A stretch of DNA of 37,825 nucleotides, taken from assembly GCA_031272095.1 (NCBI GenBank), contig JAISUM010000046.1:1-37825 (forward strand), written 5' to 3'. The DNA is from Candidatus Symbiothrix sp. (GTDB lineage Bacteria; Bacteroidota; Bacteroidia; Bacteroidales; Azobacteroidaceae). Of the stretch, positions 17,671-26,646 are shown piece by piece (position 1 is the stretch's first letter; the number at the start of each line of letters is the position of its first letter). A program made the translations under genes and the position numbers. The notes under the pieces are model-generated. The model saw nothing but the letters and a program-made list of their open reading frames with translations, ran no database searches and was not told the DNA's origin.

Positions 17671-20600
17671 CTACCCCGTTTTGCCCTGTTCTCTGAATTC
17701 TTTGGGCGAAACGCCAAATTCTCTCTTAAATGCTTTGTAAAACGTTTTGTTGATGGAATCGTAACCGGAGAGGTCGGCTATTTCCACAATTCTCAAATCG
17801 GAATGCAGCAGCAGGTCGGCGCAGCGTTTCATTTTGATGGACGTAATAAATTCGTGCGGACTTAACCCTGTGAGCGACTGTATTTTGCGATAGAGTGTCG
17901 AGCGACTCATATTCAAATCGGCGCCAAGCATATCTGCCGAATAATCGACATTGGACATATTTTTTTCTACGCTTTCGATGGCTCGTTTCAGCAAGGTTTC
18001 GTCGAGCGGCGTGATGGTTATCGCCGCCGGGTTCAAGTCGATGGTGTTACGGAAATGCGCCTGCCGTTCCTGCTGCTGCGCAATCAGACGGCGTATCCGC
18101 AGCAAGAGCACATCCAAGTTGAAGGGCTTGGAAATATAGTCGTCCGCGCCGGCTTCGTAACCGGTCAGGCGGGTTTCATCCGAAGCGCGGGCGGTGAGCA
18201 AAATCACCGGAATGTGCGAGGTCTGAATGTTCTTTTTGATGTGCGCACAAAGTTCTACGCCGTCCATTCGCGGCATCATCAAGTCGCTGATAATCAGGTC
18301 GGGCAACTCTTTCAACGCCTGCTGTTCGCCCTCTTCGCCGTCTGCCGCCTGAACAATTTCGTAACTTTCTTTCAACTCGTCTGCCAAAAACTGTCGGAAA
18401 TCGGGGTTGTCTTCCACCACCAAAATTTTGAATTTCTGCGACATTTCGCTTTCGGCAGGCGTTGTCGGCGGTGTTTTTTCGACGGGTTCGCTTTCTTTTT
18501 CGGCGGGTTGTGGCGCAATGTCGGCGGTTTCTCCCAAATCGGCAGGCAGGCGCACCTCAAACTCGCTGCCCACGCCTTCTTTGCTTTTCACATTGATGCT
18601 GCCCTCGTGCAGAGCGATATATTCTTTCACCAAATGCAGACCGATGCCGCTGCCGGTGTTGCCTTTGGCGTTGTCGAGTTGATAAAAACGCTCAAAAATC
18701 AGCGGCACTTTGTCCGCCGGAATGCCCGCGCCCGTGTCGCTCACGCGGATGACCGCATATTCGCGCCCGTCCTCCGCCGTTTTGTAAAGCGAAAGCACAA
18801 TCTGTCCGCCCGCCGCCGTGTATTTGAATGCGTTCGAGAGCAGGTTGTTGAGTATTTTTTGCACTTTGTTTTTATCGAAAAACATATACAAATCCGTTTC
18901 GCTCACACGCTCGGAAAACGCAATGGCGCGGCTCTCGGCAATTTCCTCGAAACTGTGGAAAATTACATCCGTAAATGCTACCAAATCGCCATAGTCCAGT
19001 TGCAGCGACTCGCCTTTCATTTCCAGTTTGCGAAAATCGAGCAACTGATTGACAAGGTTCAGCAAATCTTTGGCATTTTTGTGGATTTTCGTCAGTTTTT
19101 CGCGGAGCGTATCGTTGTCAGCCGTTTTCATCAACGCCTCCAAAGGCGAAAGTATCAGCGTGAGCGGCGTGCGAAATTCGTGGCTGATGTTGGTAAAAAA
19201 GCGGAATTTCAACTGGTCAAGTTCTTCTTTTTGCCTCTCGGCGTCCTGCTGCCGCTGTTTTTCTACCAAAAGCAATTTCTTTTTAACATAACGGCGAATA
19301 AAATAATACACCGCGCAGGCGCACAGCAGCACATAAAGCGCATAAGCATAGCCGGTTGCCCAAAGCGGCGGCGAAATCACAATTTTCAGGAGGGCAAAAT
19401 CGTCGCTCCAAATTTTGTCGTTGTTGGCGCTCTGCACCCTGAAAAGATAGGTGCCGGCAGCCAAACCGGTGTAAGTGGCGCTCCCCTGCCCTCCCGTGCT
19501 GATTTCCGTCCAGTTTTTGTCGAAATTTTCGAGCCGGTAGCGGAAAAATGTTTGCCGGGGATTGACATAATTCAAGCCCGAAAATTCGAGCGTGATGTAA
19601 TTCTCGTTGTAGCGCAAACGGAGTTCCTGCGTGCGGTTTATCGGCTGCTGCAAAACCACGCGCCCTTTGTACGCCGTGTTTTCCCTGATTTCGGAATTGA
19701 AAAGTTTGAAGGCGGTAAAAACGGGTTTCGCCGCTTTTTTGTTATAAACCATCCGCTGCGGATTGAAAACGTTGAAACCGTGTATTCCGCCAAAATAAAA
19801 ATCGCCGTTTCGCGCCTTTAATGCCGAATTTTCGTAAAATTTGCCCGTCTGCAATCCGTCCGGCGTGCTGAAATTGACCACCGAAAACCTGTATTCGCCC
19901 GCCTGCCGAGCCACCTCTATTTTGCTGATGCTGCTGACGGTCGAAATCCAGATAATCGATGCGCTGTCTTCCAAAATGGCGGTAACAATATTGTTCGGCA
20001 GCCCTTCGTTCATCGTCATTGTGTAAAGTTTCCGCTGCTCATCGTCCCAAATGCGGATGCCGCGCTCGGTACAAAACCATTCGAGCCCGCGTCGGTCTTT
20101 CAGCACACAATAATATTTGGTATTTACGTCCGTGAATTTGGGCGAGGAAGGCGTGTCAATTTCGGGCAAATAGACAGAGTCCGCCTGCGTGTCGTAATAG
20201 AAAATTCCCGCCTCGCCCGTTACGGCAAAACGGTTTTCGCCCGCAGGGAAAAAATTGTAATTCACTTTGTGCGATTTCAGTTTGGGAAATTTGTCCGCCA
20301 GCAAACTGACTTTTCCTGTGGCAGGGTTCAGGCGCCCAATGCCGTCGTAATTGATGCTCACCCAGTATTGCCCCGACTCGTCCTGATAAATCGCCCTGCC
20401 AACGTTCTGATTCAGACGGTTAGTTACCTTGCAGTGTTTCAATGTTTTACCATCGATACAATAAAAACCGTCCAAAAACGAACCCACCCATACTTTGCCC
20501 TGTCGGTCGCGGTAAAGCGAAAGGCACAGCCCTTCTATTTTCCCCCGAAACAGTTTTTCAATCTGATGCGTATCGGGATGAAAACGGAAAAGTCCGTTTG

Positions 20601-21732
20601 CCGTTCCGACTAAAACGTTGCCGTCGTCTTCTTCCAAAAAACAGCGCACAAACTCGTTGCTCACACCGCCCGCCGCCGCTACCGTCTGGTAAAGTTGAAA
20701 TTTGCGCATACTGGGGTGATAATAGCAGAAGCCCTGAAACATCGTGCCTACCCACACGCCACCGCTCTCGTCCACCACGATGGAATGAATGTCGCTGTGA
20801 AGGACGCCGTTGTCGAGCGGAACGCCGTTCAGCACCTGCACTTTGAAGGTTTTTCCGTCGATAAAACGCAGCCCCGACCACGAAGTGCCAGCCCACAGAT
20901 TGCCGTCTTTGTCCAAATCCATACAGACAAAAAAATTGGATGCGCCCGAAATGTCGGCGACCTGCGTCCAGCGGCGCTCGGTGCGGCTGTAAAAACTGAT
21001 GGCTTCGTTGTACATCAGCCAGAGGTCGCCCGCCGCAGTCGGACAAAGGAAAACACGGTCGGTGTTGGGCGTAATCGTGTTCAAAAAATGCGTGTCCTGC
21101 GCCACAAAACCCGATTTTGCGTAATCCCAGCAGGCAATCAGTCCGCCCGAAAAAACCATCCAAACCTGAGTTTTGTACTGGCGCAATTCGCGCAGCAAAC
21201 CGTATTTTCGGGCAAAAGCACCACCGCCTTCCACAATGATTTTCAGCGTTTTATCTTTGATATTGTAGAGCGAAAGCGTACTGTCTTCGGTAACGAACCA
21301 GAAATTTTTCGCATCGTCAATAAACAGTTCCGTCAAGCGATTTCCCACGCCAAATGATTGCAATTCGCCGTCAATATCATAAACAAAACGGTTGGTATTG
21401 AGGTCTAAAAGCAGCAGATAGGTCTGTTCCTTCACCCACGCCCGCCCCTTGTGGTCGTAGCAAACCGCCGGATGCCGAAAATGATTCCACTGATAGGTTT
21501 TCCGCGTGTCCTGATAAAAATTGTCGAAACTTGCGCCGTTATAAATGGTGAAAATCGAGGCGGTTTTGATGCCCAGCCGTCCGTCCGGCGCGATGCTCAA
21601 ATTGCGTATCTGATTGTCGGGCAAACCGTCGGTCAGGTCTATATGACGGAAAACATAGTTCTGTCCCGCCGCTATCGCAGCGAAACAGAACATATTGAAA
21701 ATCAGCGCAAATACATGTTTTTTTGACATCAT
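17671..21732 (-). CDS. Hybrid two-component system sensor/regulator (HTCS) with beta-propeller periplasmic domain, HisKA, HATPase, REC and AraC-type HTH
   Basis: 1353 aa; HisKA SHEFRTPLTLILSPLEAL, HATPase GSGIGLHLVKEYIALHEG, REC ILVVEDNPDFRQFL...LIISDLMMPRMDGVELC, AraC DLSGYDSINKTFYKAFKREFGVSPKEFR. Confidence 0.96.
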   Translation of the reverse strand: MMSKKHVFALIFNMFCFAAIAAGQNYVFRHIDLTDGLPDNQIRNLSIAPDGRLGIKTASIFTIYNGASFDNFYQDTRKTYQWNHFRHPAVCYDHKGRAWVKEQTYLLLLDLNTNRFVYDIDGELQSFGVGNRLTELFIDDAKNFWFVTEDSTLSLYNIKDKTLKIIVEGGGAFARKYGLLRELRQYKTQVWMVFSGGLIACWDYAKSGFVAQDTHFLNTITPNTDRVFLCPTAAGDLWLMYNEAISFYSRTERRWTQVADISGASNFFVCMDLDKDGNLWAGTSWSGLRFIDGKTFKVQVLNGVPLDNGVLHSDIHSIVVDESGGVWVGTMFQGFCYYHPSMRKFQLYQTVAAAGGVSNEFVRCFLEEDDGNVLVGTANGLFRFHPDTHQIEKLFRGKIEGLCLSLYRDRQGKVWVGSFLDGFYCIDGKTLKHCKVTNRLNQNVGRAIYQDESGQYWVSINYDGIGRLNPATGKVSLLADKFPKLKSHKVNYNFFPAGENRFAVTGEAGIFYYDTQADSVYLPEIDTPSSPKFTDVNTKYYCVLKDRRGLEWFCTERGIRIWDDEQRKLYTMTMNEGLPNNIVTAILEDSASIIWISTVSSISKIEVARQAGEYRFSVVNFSTPDGLQTGKFYENSALKARNGDFYFGGIHGFNVFNPQRMVYNKKAAKPVFTAFKLFNSEIRENTAYKGRVVLQQPINRTQELRLRYNENYITLEFSGLNYVNPRQTFFRYRLENFDKNWTEISTGGQGSATYTGLAAGTYLFRVQSANNDKIWSDDFALLKIVISPPLWATGYAYALYVLLCACAVYYFIRRYVKKKLLLVEKQRQQDAERQKEELDQLKFRFFTNISHEFRTPLTLILSPLEALMKTADNDTLREKLTKIHKNAKDLLNLVNQLLDFRKLEMKGESLQLDYGDLVAFTDVIFHSFEEIAESRAIAFSERVSETDLYMFFDKNKVQKILNNLLSNAFKYTAAGGQIVLSLYKTAEDGREYAVIRVSDTGAGIPADKVPLIFERFYQLDNAKGNTGSGIGLHLVKEYIALHEGSINVKSKEGVGSEFEVRLPADLGETADIAPQPAEKESEPVEKTPPTTPAESEMSQKFKILVVEDNPDFRQFLADELKESYEIVQAADGEEGEQQALKELPDLIISDLMMPRMDGVELCAHIKKNIQTSHIPVILLTARASDETRLTGYEAGADDYISKPFNLDVLLLRIRRLIAQQQERQAHFRNTIDLNPAAITITPLDETLLKRAIESVEKNMSNVDYSADMLGADLNMSRSTLYRKIQSLTGLSPHEFITSIKMKRCADLLLHSDLRIVEIADLSGYDSINKTFYKAFKREFGVSPKEFREQGKTG

Positions 21733-21749
21733 AACAATATTTTCGGCGA

Positions 21750-21757
21750 CAAATTTA
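21750..21757 (-). promoter_or_regulatory. Putative -7 box TAAATTTG upstream of the HTCS gene
   Basis: Complement of caaattta matches TAnnTTTG, about 18 nt upstream of the start codon. Confidence 0.5.
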
Positions 21758-21775
21758 CGAATTTATTTTGATTTT

Positions 21776-24253
21776 TCAATCTTTATACGATTGATATTCT
21801 ATTATTTCACTCTTATTTGTCATTCCTTCGATATTTACAATAATGTGATTTCCAACACTGTTATTGTAGAAATTAATATCGGTGCGACCGGTTTCGTCGA
21901 TTCTTACATCAGGATTCCAATACAGGGTGCGACGATGGTCTATATCCCCTGCCACAGGCTCCGGTATGACTGTCTTTGCAAATTCTTTGCTGTAGGAATA
22001 GCCGTAAAAATGAGTGATTCGGGCATTCGGGTTCAGATTAAACACGCGCATATCGGTTTTTACTTCTATCTGTAAAGATATCATTTTAGCATTAGCCGAA
22101 ATCGGACGATCGTTTCTTGGATTAATTCGTCCTTGCCAATAATAAGGATTTTTGTAAAGAGTGATAATCTTAAAATGTTCTGTATTTCCATAAAATAAAT
22201 TGAGTAGAGATTGATTGATGCTTCTTAACTTTATATAATAATTGTTATTATAGACTGTTATTATTGGAATATTTTCATATCGTAAAACCAGTCCGGTTCC
22301 TTCTTTTGAAAATATTTCGAATCTGCTATCTTTCCGTTCCAAATAATCGCCCAATGTTGTCGGATAGGGAACGCCCCGATCTGCCAATGCCTCGATTTCC
22401 TTATCTACATTATACACTATATCGGGCTTGGGTTCTGGCGTGCGGCGCGATTTGACTTTTAACTCCTGCAAGACATGAACATCTGACAATGAAACTTTTG
22501 CCTCCGGCAACGTATCGTTAAATTTCAACCGTTTATCATTGAAAAATGTGTCGTAAAAACCGTAAGCCTTGCCCTTCGGACTGAACTGACGGTCTAATGT
22601 GATGCGGCTCTTGACGGCTTTGCCCTGCTCGAAAGTCTGCAACAGCAGATCCCACTCTCCGAACACATCGAAACGGCTGCCCACAAAAGCAAAACAGCCG
22701 AATGCATCGGTGACCCCCATATCGCTAATGCCTGCCGAATCTTTGTTCATATAAAACGACAGGCGGGTGTAAGGTATCGGCTTGTTGTTAAATGGATGCA
22801 AAACTTGCCCCTTGATCATCAGCGATTCTTCGATCGGATGAGGCGTAAGGAGCGGCTCAATGCCCGCCATCTGTTTCCAGACATAACGCCGCCAGCCTTG
22901 CGTCAGCAGCAGCAAATCCAAATGATGGCGATGCAGGCTGTCGTCCGCTTCAAAATAGTAGGCAGGACGCTCAATATGACCTTTCAATTCCGACGACAAC
23001 AGCAGATTGGTATAAATATTCTCGCCCTGAACATCCACCGACGAGTTGCCCGCATCACGCACCGAAACCGAAACCGTTCCCGCCACAGAACGCTCATTTC
23101 GATCTTTTGATGCTATCGCCAAACTGATTTTTTCTAACGGCTTGTAAATCGTTTTATCCGGCGTACAAATCAGCGACACAGCCGACGGGCGACGTACAAA
23201 AAACAGCCGCTCTGACATCACCTCTCCGGTAGCGCTAAACAGCGTGAGGGTATTGACGCCCGTCGGCAGGCTGTCTGTTTCAATGTGCAAAGTCTGATTT
23301 TTTTCTACCCGCAGACTGTCAAAATAACATAGTTTTCCACGACAGGTGATCGTCAAGCCCAGCAACTCATTTTCAATATCGGCAGATTGTTGAATCTCAA
23401 CATCTAAAATTTCGTCGTGCTGATTTAAGTGCATCACATAGCCTTCCGGCTGTATTGTCGGCAAGTCAAAATCGTAATTGTGCTGTTTATAGCGGACAAT
23501 GACCTTATATTTTTCGTCGGCTTGCGGCTTAAAATCAAAAGCGCCCATCCCTTGATGTTACGTAGAAAACGAGGCTATTTCGGTTTTATCGGCAGTCAAA
23601 ACAACGCCCGACACGTCGATGTTTTCACCGCTTTTACCGGTTGCGCGAAAGGCGACACGGTTGCGCAATCCGGCTATCAGATTGCCGCCTTCGGGGTAAA
23701 AATCAAGATGGACAGCATCCGTCTTTTCAGCCTTTTTCCGTATGTTTTCAAGGTCGGATGAGTAGGGTTCGGTCATATCCTTCTCCGAATAGTCGCCTTC
23801 CTCTTCAGGCGCTTTCCAGACCGGAAACACCCGCGAAAAAAGGATCTCCTCACCATAATTCAGCATCATCCGCGTGTAAGCTCTGACCTCGTAATAGCCC
23901 GCCCGCCAGTCTTTGTTCAAGGCAAATTCGCCGTGCGCCTGCCCGTTCTCTATCTTCAAAATTTTGGAATCGACACAAACACCTTCCTGCGTCAACAACT
24001 CCACATGCAACACACGACTCAAGGGATTGATTGTCAAGGCTTCGGCACCAACAACGTATGCCTTAAACCAGATTGTTTCATCCAGAAAATAACCGGTATT
24101 GTCGAAATGCAAATAGACTTTTTCCTGCGGATAGATATAATTAAACGCCTGAATATTGCTAACAAATGCCCGCAACTTGATACCCGCCGAATCGGTCTGC
24201 GCCACCATCGACACCGTCATACAACTTATCCACAACAATAAAATGCGTTTCAT
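21776..24253 (-). pseudogene. MG2-type ~820 aa protein (copy A) interrupted by an in-frame TAA at 23558-23560
   Basis: ORFs 23558-24253 and 21776-23548 lie in the same frame. SFST*HQGMGAF aligns codon for codon with SFSEVHNGMGSF of copy B (26647-29169). C-term TLYWNPDVRIDETGRTDINFYNNS matches copy B TLYWNPNLQTDETGKVSIEFYNTQ. Confidence 0.8.
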
Positions 24254-24283
24254 CAGGGTAGAAAATTATAGAAGCAAAGGTGG
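24057..24283. repeat. Direct repeat copy A (5' end and upstream region of MG2 copy A)
   Basis: About 93% identical by eye to 28970-29199, with one 3-nt indel. Confidence 0.9.
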
Positions 24284-24321
24284 AAATTTTTTTAAAAAAC
24301 GAAAGGAAATACAAACTTTTT

Positions 24322-24963
24322 TCAATGTTTATGAACAGCCCAATATTTGTGCGCCATACTGTGCAGATATTCCGCTGTTAATTGAGCATCTTCTTTACAA
24401 ACTATAAAAACATTTTGTATTTTATACTCATGTGTAAGAACAAAGAAATATGGCTGCTCCTGATTTTCTGCCGCAATCGACACTGTATCGACATTATAAA
24501 CCAAAAACAGATGCTTGTCTGTGGATTGAGCATAAGCTTGAAATTGACGCACATTGCCATATCCACTCAAAATTGCAATCCCTTTTTCAGGAAAATATTC
24601 CGACACTTCTTTGAGCAAAGAAAGTGATTGTTGGACACAAGCATCACAATCATTTTCGCGGAATCGAAAACACAAAACACTTTGTTGATCAGTTTTTATC
24701 AATGATTGCAACGGAACTTCCCGTTTGTGTTCCACATCCTGCACCTTGATGGTTTGAACGGTCAAACCTTCCGACTCTTGTTGCAGGATAATATTTTTTG
24801 ATAATTTTCCTGACAACGATACATCTTTATTGGAAAGCACTAAATTCTCCCTGACAGCATCCCAATAACGATTTTGTATTTGGCGATACTTGTATAACAC
24901 AATGCCGTCGAATGAAATCAATACGACAATCACTATCCCAATAATAATATTTCTGATATTCAT
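24322..24963 (-). CDS. Membrane-anchored thioredoxin-like protein with CDAC motif
   Basis: 213 aa; N-terminal TM MNIRNIIIGIVIVVLISFDGIVLYKY; LCFRFRENDCDACVQQSLSLLKEV resembles a thioredoxin-fold active site. Confidence 0.65.
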   Translation of the reverse strand: MNIRNIIIGIVIVVLISFDGIVLYKYRQIQNRYWDAVRENLVLSNKDVSLSGKLSKNIILQQESEGLTVQTIKVQDVEHKREVPLQSLIKTDQQSVLCFRFRENDCDACVQQSLSLLKEVSEYFPEKGIAILSGYGNVRQFQAYAQSTDKHLFLVYNVDTVSIAAENQEQPYFFVLTHEYKIQNVFIVCKEDAQLTAEYLHSMAHKYWAVHKH

Positions 24964-24967
24964 AATT

Positions 24968-26149
24968 TTAAAAATCTTTTAAAGTGAATACAACTATAAT
25001 AGGATTATCCAATGCTTGTGTTGTGTTTAATAAAGATTCCGGCACCGATTGTTGCTCGTATAAAAAAGAAGATGCTGTTATTATATCTTCTGCTTGTAAG
25101 AGGCAATAAACTTTATTCCCTTGCACTAAAACAGGTTGAAATGGAGTAATTTGATCCATATCATTATAAAACGGATTGGCATCTAATAATTTGTGTGATT
25201 TTTTGGAATACAAGACCGTATGAAGCTGTTCTCTATAACGATATTTAAAAATAATAACATCTTTATTTTCCATATAATAATAGCTTTCACATAAACCGAT
25301 AGCATTGGAATAATCTGTTATTTTTTTAAAAGTCATACCTGTTTCAGTAACCTTATTCCAATATCTATGATCAACATTATGATTATTAAAATTCAGATAA
25401 TGTGCGGGAATGATATTATCTTTTGTTACATAATATACTGTTTGACTATGATCAGGCTTAATAGCAAGCATAGTATCATTCATCACAGAAAATTGAGGTA
25501 AAGTACTGTAAACCAATGACGTACTAATATCTGCCGAAAAATAATCAGCCCCACATAAAACTTTTCCATCTTGAGTTGTAAGCATCAGGTTAGGATATTT
25601 ATTGTTTTTTATGATTGTTGGATTGCGTAAATAATCAACATAATATGTATAATGGTTACCTATGGAAAATACTCTATTACTTCGATAAGGTAAAGTTTCT
25701 TCTCTCAAAAAATGACCTTGTATATCATAATGCAATATCTTTTTACGAACATTACAATAAATTTTCACTACTTGTTGTTTTGAATCCCAATATATGTCTT
25801 GTAAAACTACATAATCACCCGGACCAGACCCTTGTTTTTGTATTTGAATTTTTTCTTGTGTTAATTTATTAAAAACAAATAAAGAATGTGTAATATATTT
25901 GTCCATAATGATAAAGAAATCATCTACGACAAGCAATTTATCAATATTACCTATCAAAAAGTTCGTATCAGTCGGAATAGGTATGTATTCTATGGACTGA
26001 AATATTGTAGAATAACACACTCGTTGCGCCTTTGACGGATTGCAAGATAAAGTATCCCTACAATGAGAGTCAAGTATGATAGGACTATAAGAATTGTCAC
26101 ATGCAAAGAAAAGACAAGTAACCAAACTAATCAATAACAATTTCTTCAT
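24968..26149 (-). CDS. 6-bladed beta-propeller lipoprotein
   Basis: 393 aa; lipobox-like MKKLLLISLVTCLFFAC; IFQSIEYIPIPTDTNFLIGNIDKLLVVDDFFIIMDK...GPGDYVVLQDIYWDSKQQVVKIY is typical of Bacteroidetes 6-bladed propeller proteins. Confidence 0.8.
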   Translation of the reverse strand: MKKLLLISLVTCLFFACDNSYSPIILDSHCRDTLSCNPSKAQRVCYSTIFQSIEYIPIPTDTNFLIGNIDKLLVVDDFFIIMDKYITHSLFVFNKLTQEKIQIQKQGSGPGDYVVLQDIYWDSKQQVVKIYCNVRKKILHYDIQGHFLREETLPYRSNRVFSIGNHYTYYVDYLRNPTIIKNNKYPNLMLTTQDGKVLCGADYFSADISTSLVYSTLPQFSVMNDTMLAIKPDHSQTVYYVTKDNIIPAHYLNFNNHNVDHRYWNKVTETGMTFKKITDYSNAIGLCESYYYMENKDVIIFKYRYREQLHTVLYSKKSHKLLDANPFYNDMDQITPFQPVLVQGNKVYCLLQAEDIITASSFLYEQQSVPESLLNTTQALDNPIIVVFTLKDF

Positions 26150-26167
26150 ACTTATTATATTTTATAT

Positions 26168-26204
26168 AGCCTTCTTGTCTTTATGTCTAAAAAACAAGAA
26201 GGCT
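26168..26204. repeat. Perfect 11-bp inverted repeat (hairpin) between the NVEAL-type and propeller genes
   Basis: agccttcttgt (26168-26178) and acaagaaggct (26194-26204), 15-nt loop. Confidence 0.9.
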
Positions 26205-26212
26205 AAAAATGT

Positions 26213-26635
26213 TTATGGATAATATAACATACTCCAATTGCAACGACAGCAATAGACATATAGACCAGAGTAACACTCTAATTTGTGCCCTTGTTCAAGA
26301 CAAATATCAGTATTACTGTTACCTGTATCCGGATTGTCATCGGTACCATCATCACAGGAAGTACTGTAACAATCTTCCACACAATAATCCAACTCGCATA
26401 CGATATGGAAAATAGAACCATTATTGCCCGGACAAGCTACTTCCTTAGCTTTAGGATTGACAAAATCTTCCGGATTAGAACTCTCGCTCCATTCTACACC
26501 TCCCAAAGCTTCATAATTCTGTCTGAAACTAACATGCTTTGGATCACCATGATCATTAAACACTATTGACAGATTGAAAATAACCAATACGATTATTCCT
26601 GTCACACTTAAACTCACTAATACTTTTTTCTTCAT
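26213..26635 (-). CDS. NVEAL-family-like secreted cysteine-rich peptide/protein (NYEAL variant)
   Basis: 140 aa; MKKKVLVSLSVTGIIVLVIFNLSIVFND leader, SFRQNYEALGG at the NVEAL position, 10 Cys all C-terminal of it. Confidence 0.7.
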   Translation of the reverse strand: MKKKVLVSLSVTGIIVLVIFNLSIVFNDHGDPKHVSFRQNYEALGGVEWSESSNPEDFVNPKAKEVACPGNNGSIFHIVCELDYCVEDCYSTSCDDGTDDNPDTGNSNTDICLEQGHKLECYSGLYVYCCRCNWSMLYYP

Positions 26636-26646
26636 ATAGCAAAAAT

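Noticed and set aside
18055-19821. 588 aa plus-strand ORF antisense to the HTCS gene
   Set aside because: The opposite strand encodes clear HisKA, HATPase and REC motifs; this frame has none.
23548-23560. Frameshift as explanation for split MG2 copy A
   Set aside because: Both halves are in the same frame (stop codon 23558-23560, next codons CAT CAA GGG ATG), so it is a nonsense codon and not an indel.
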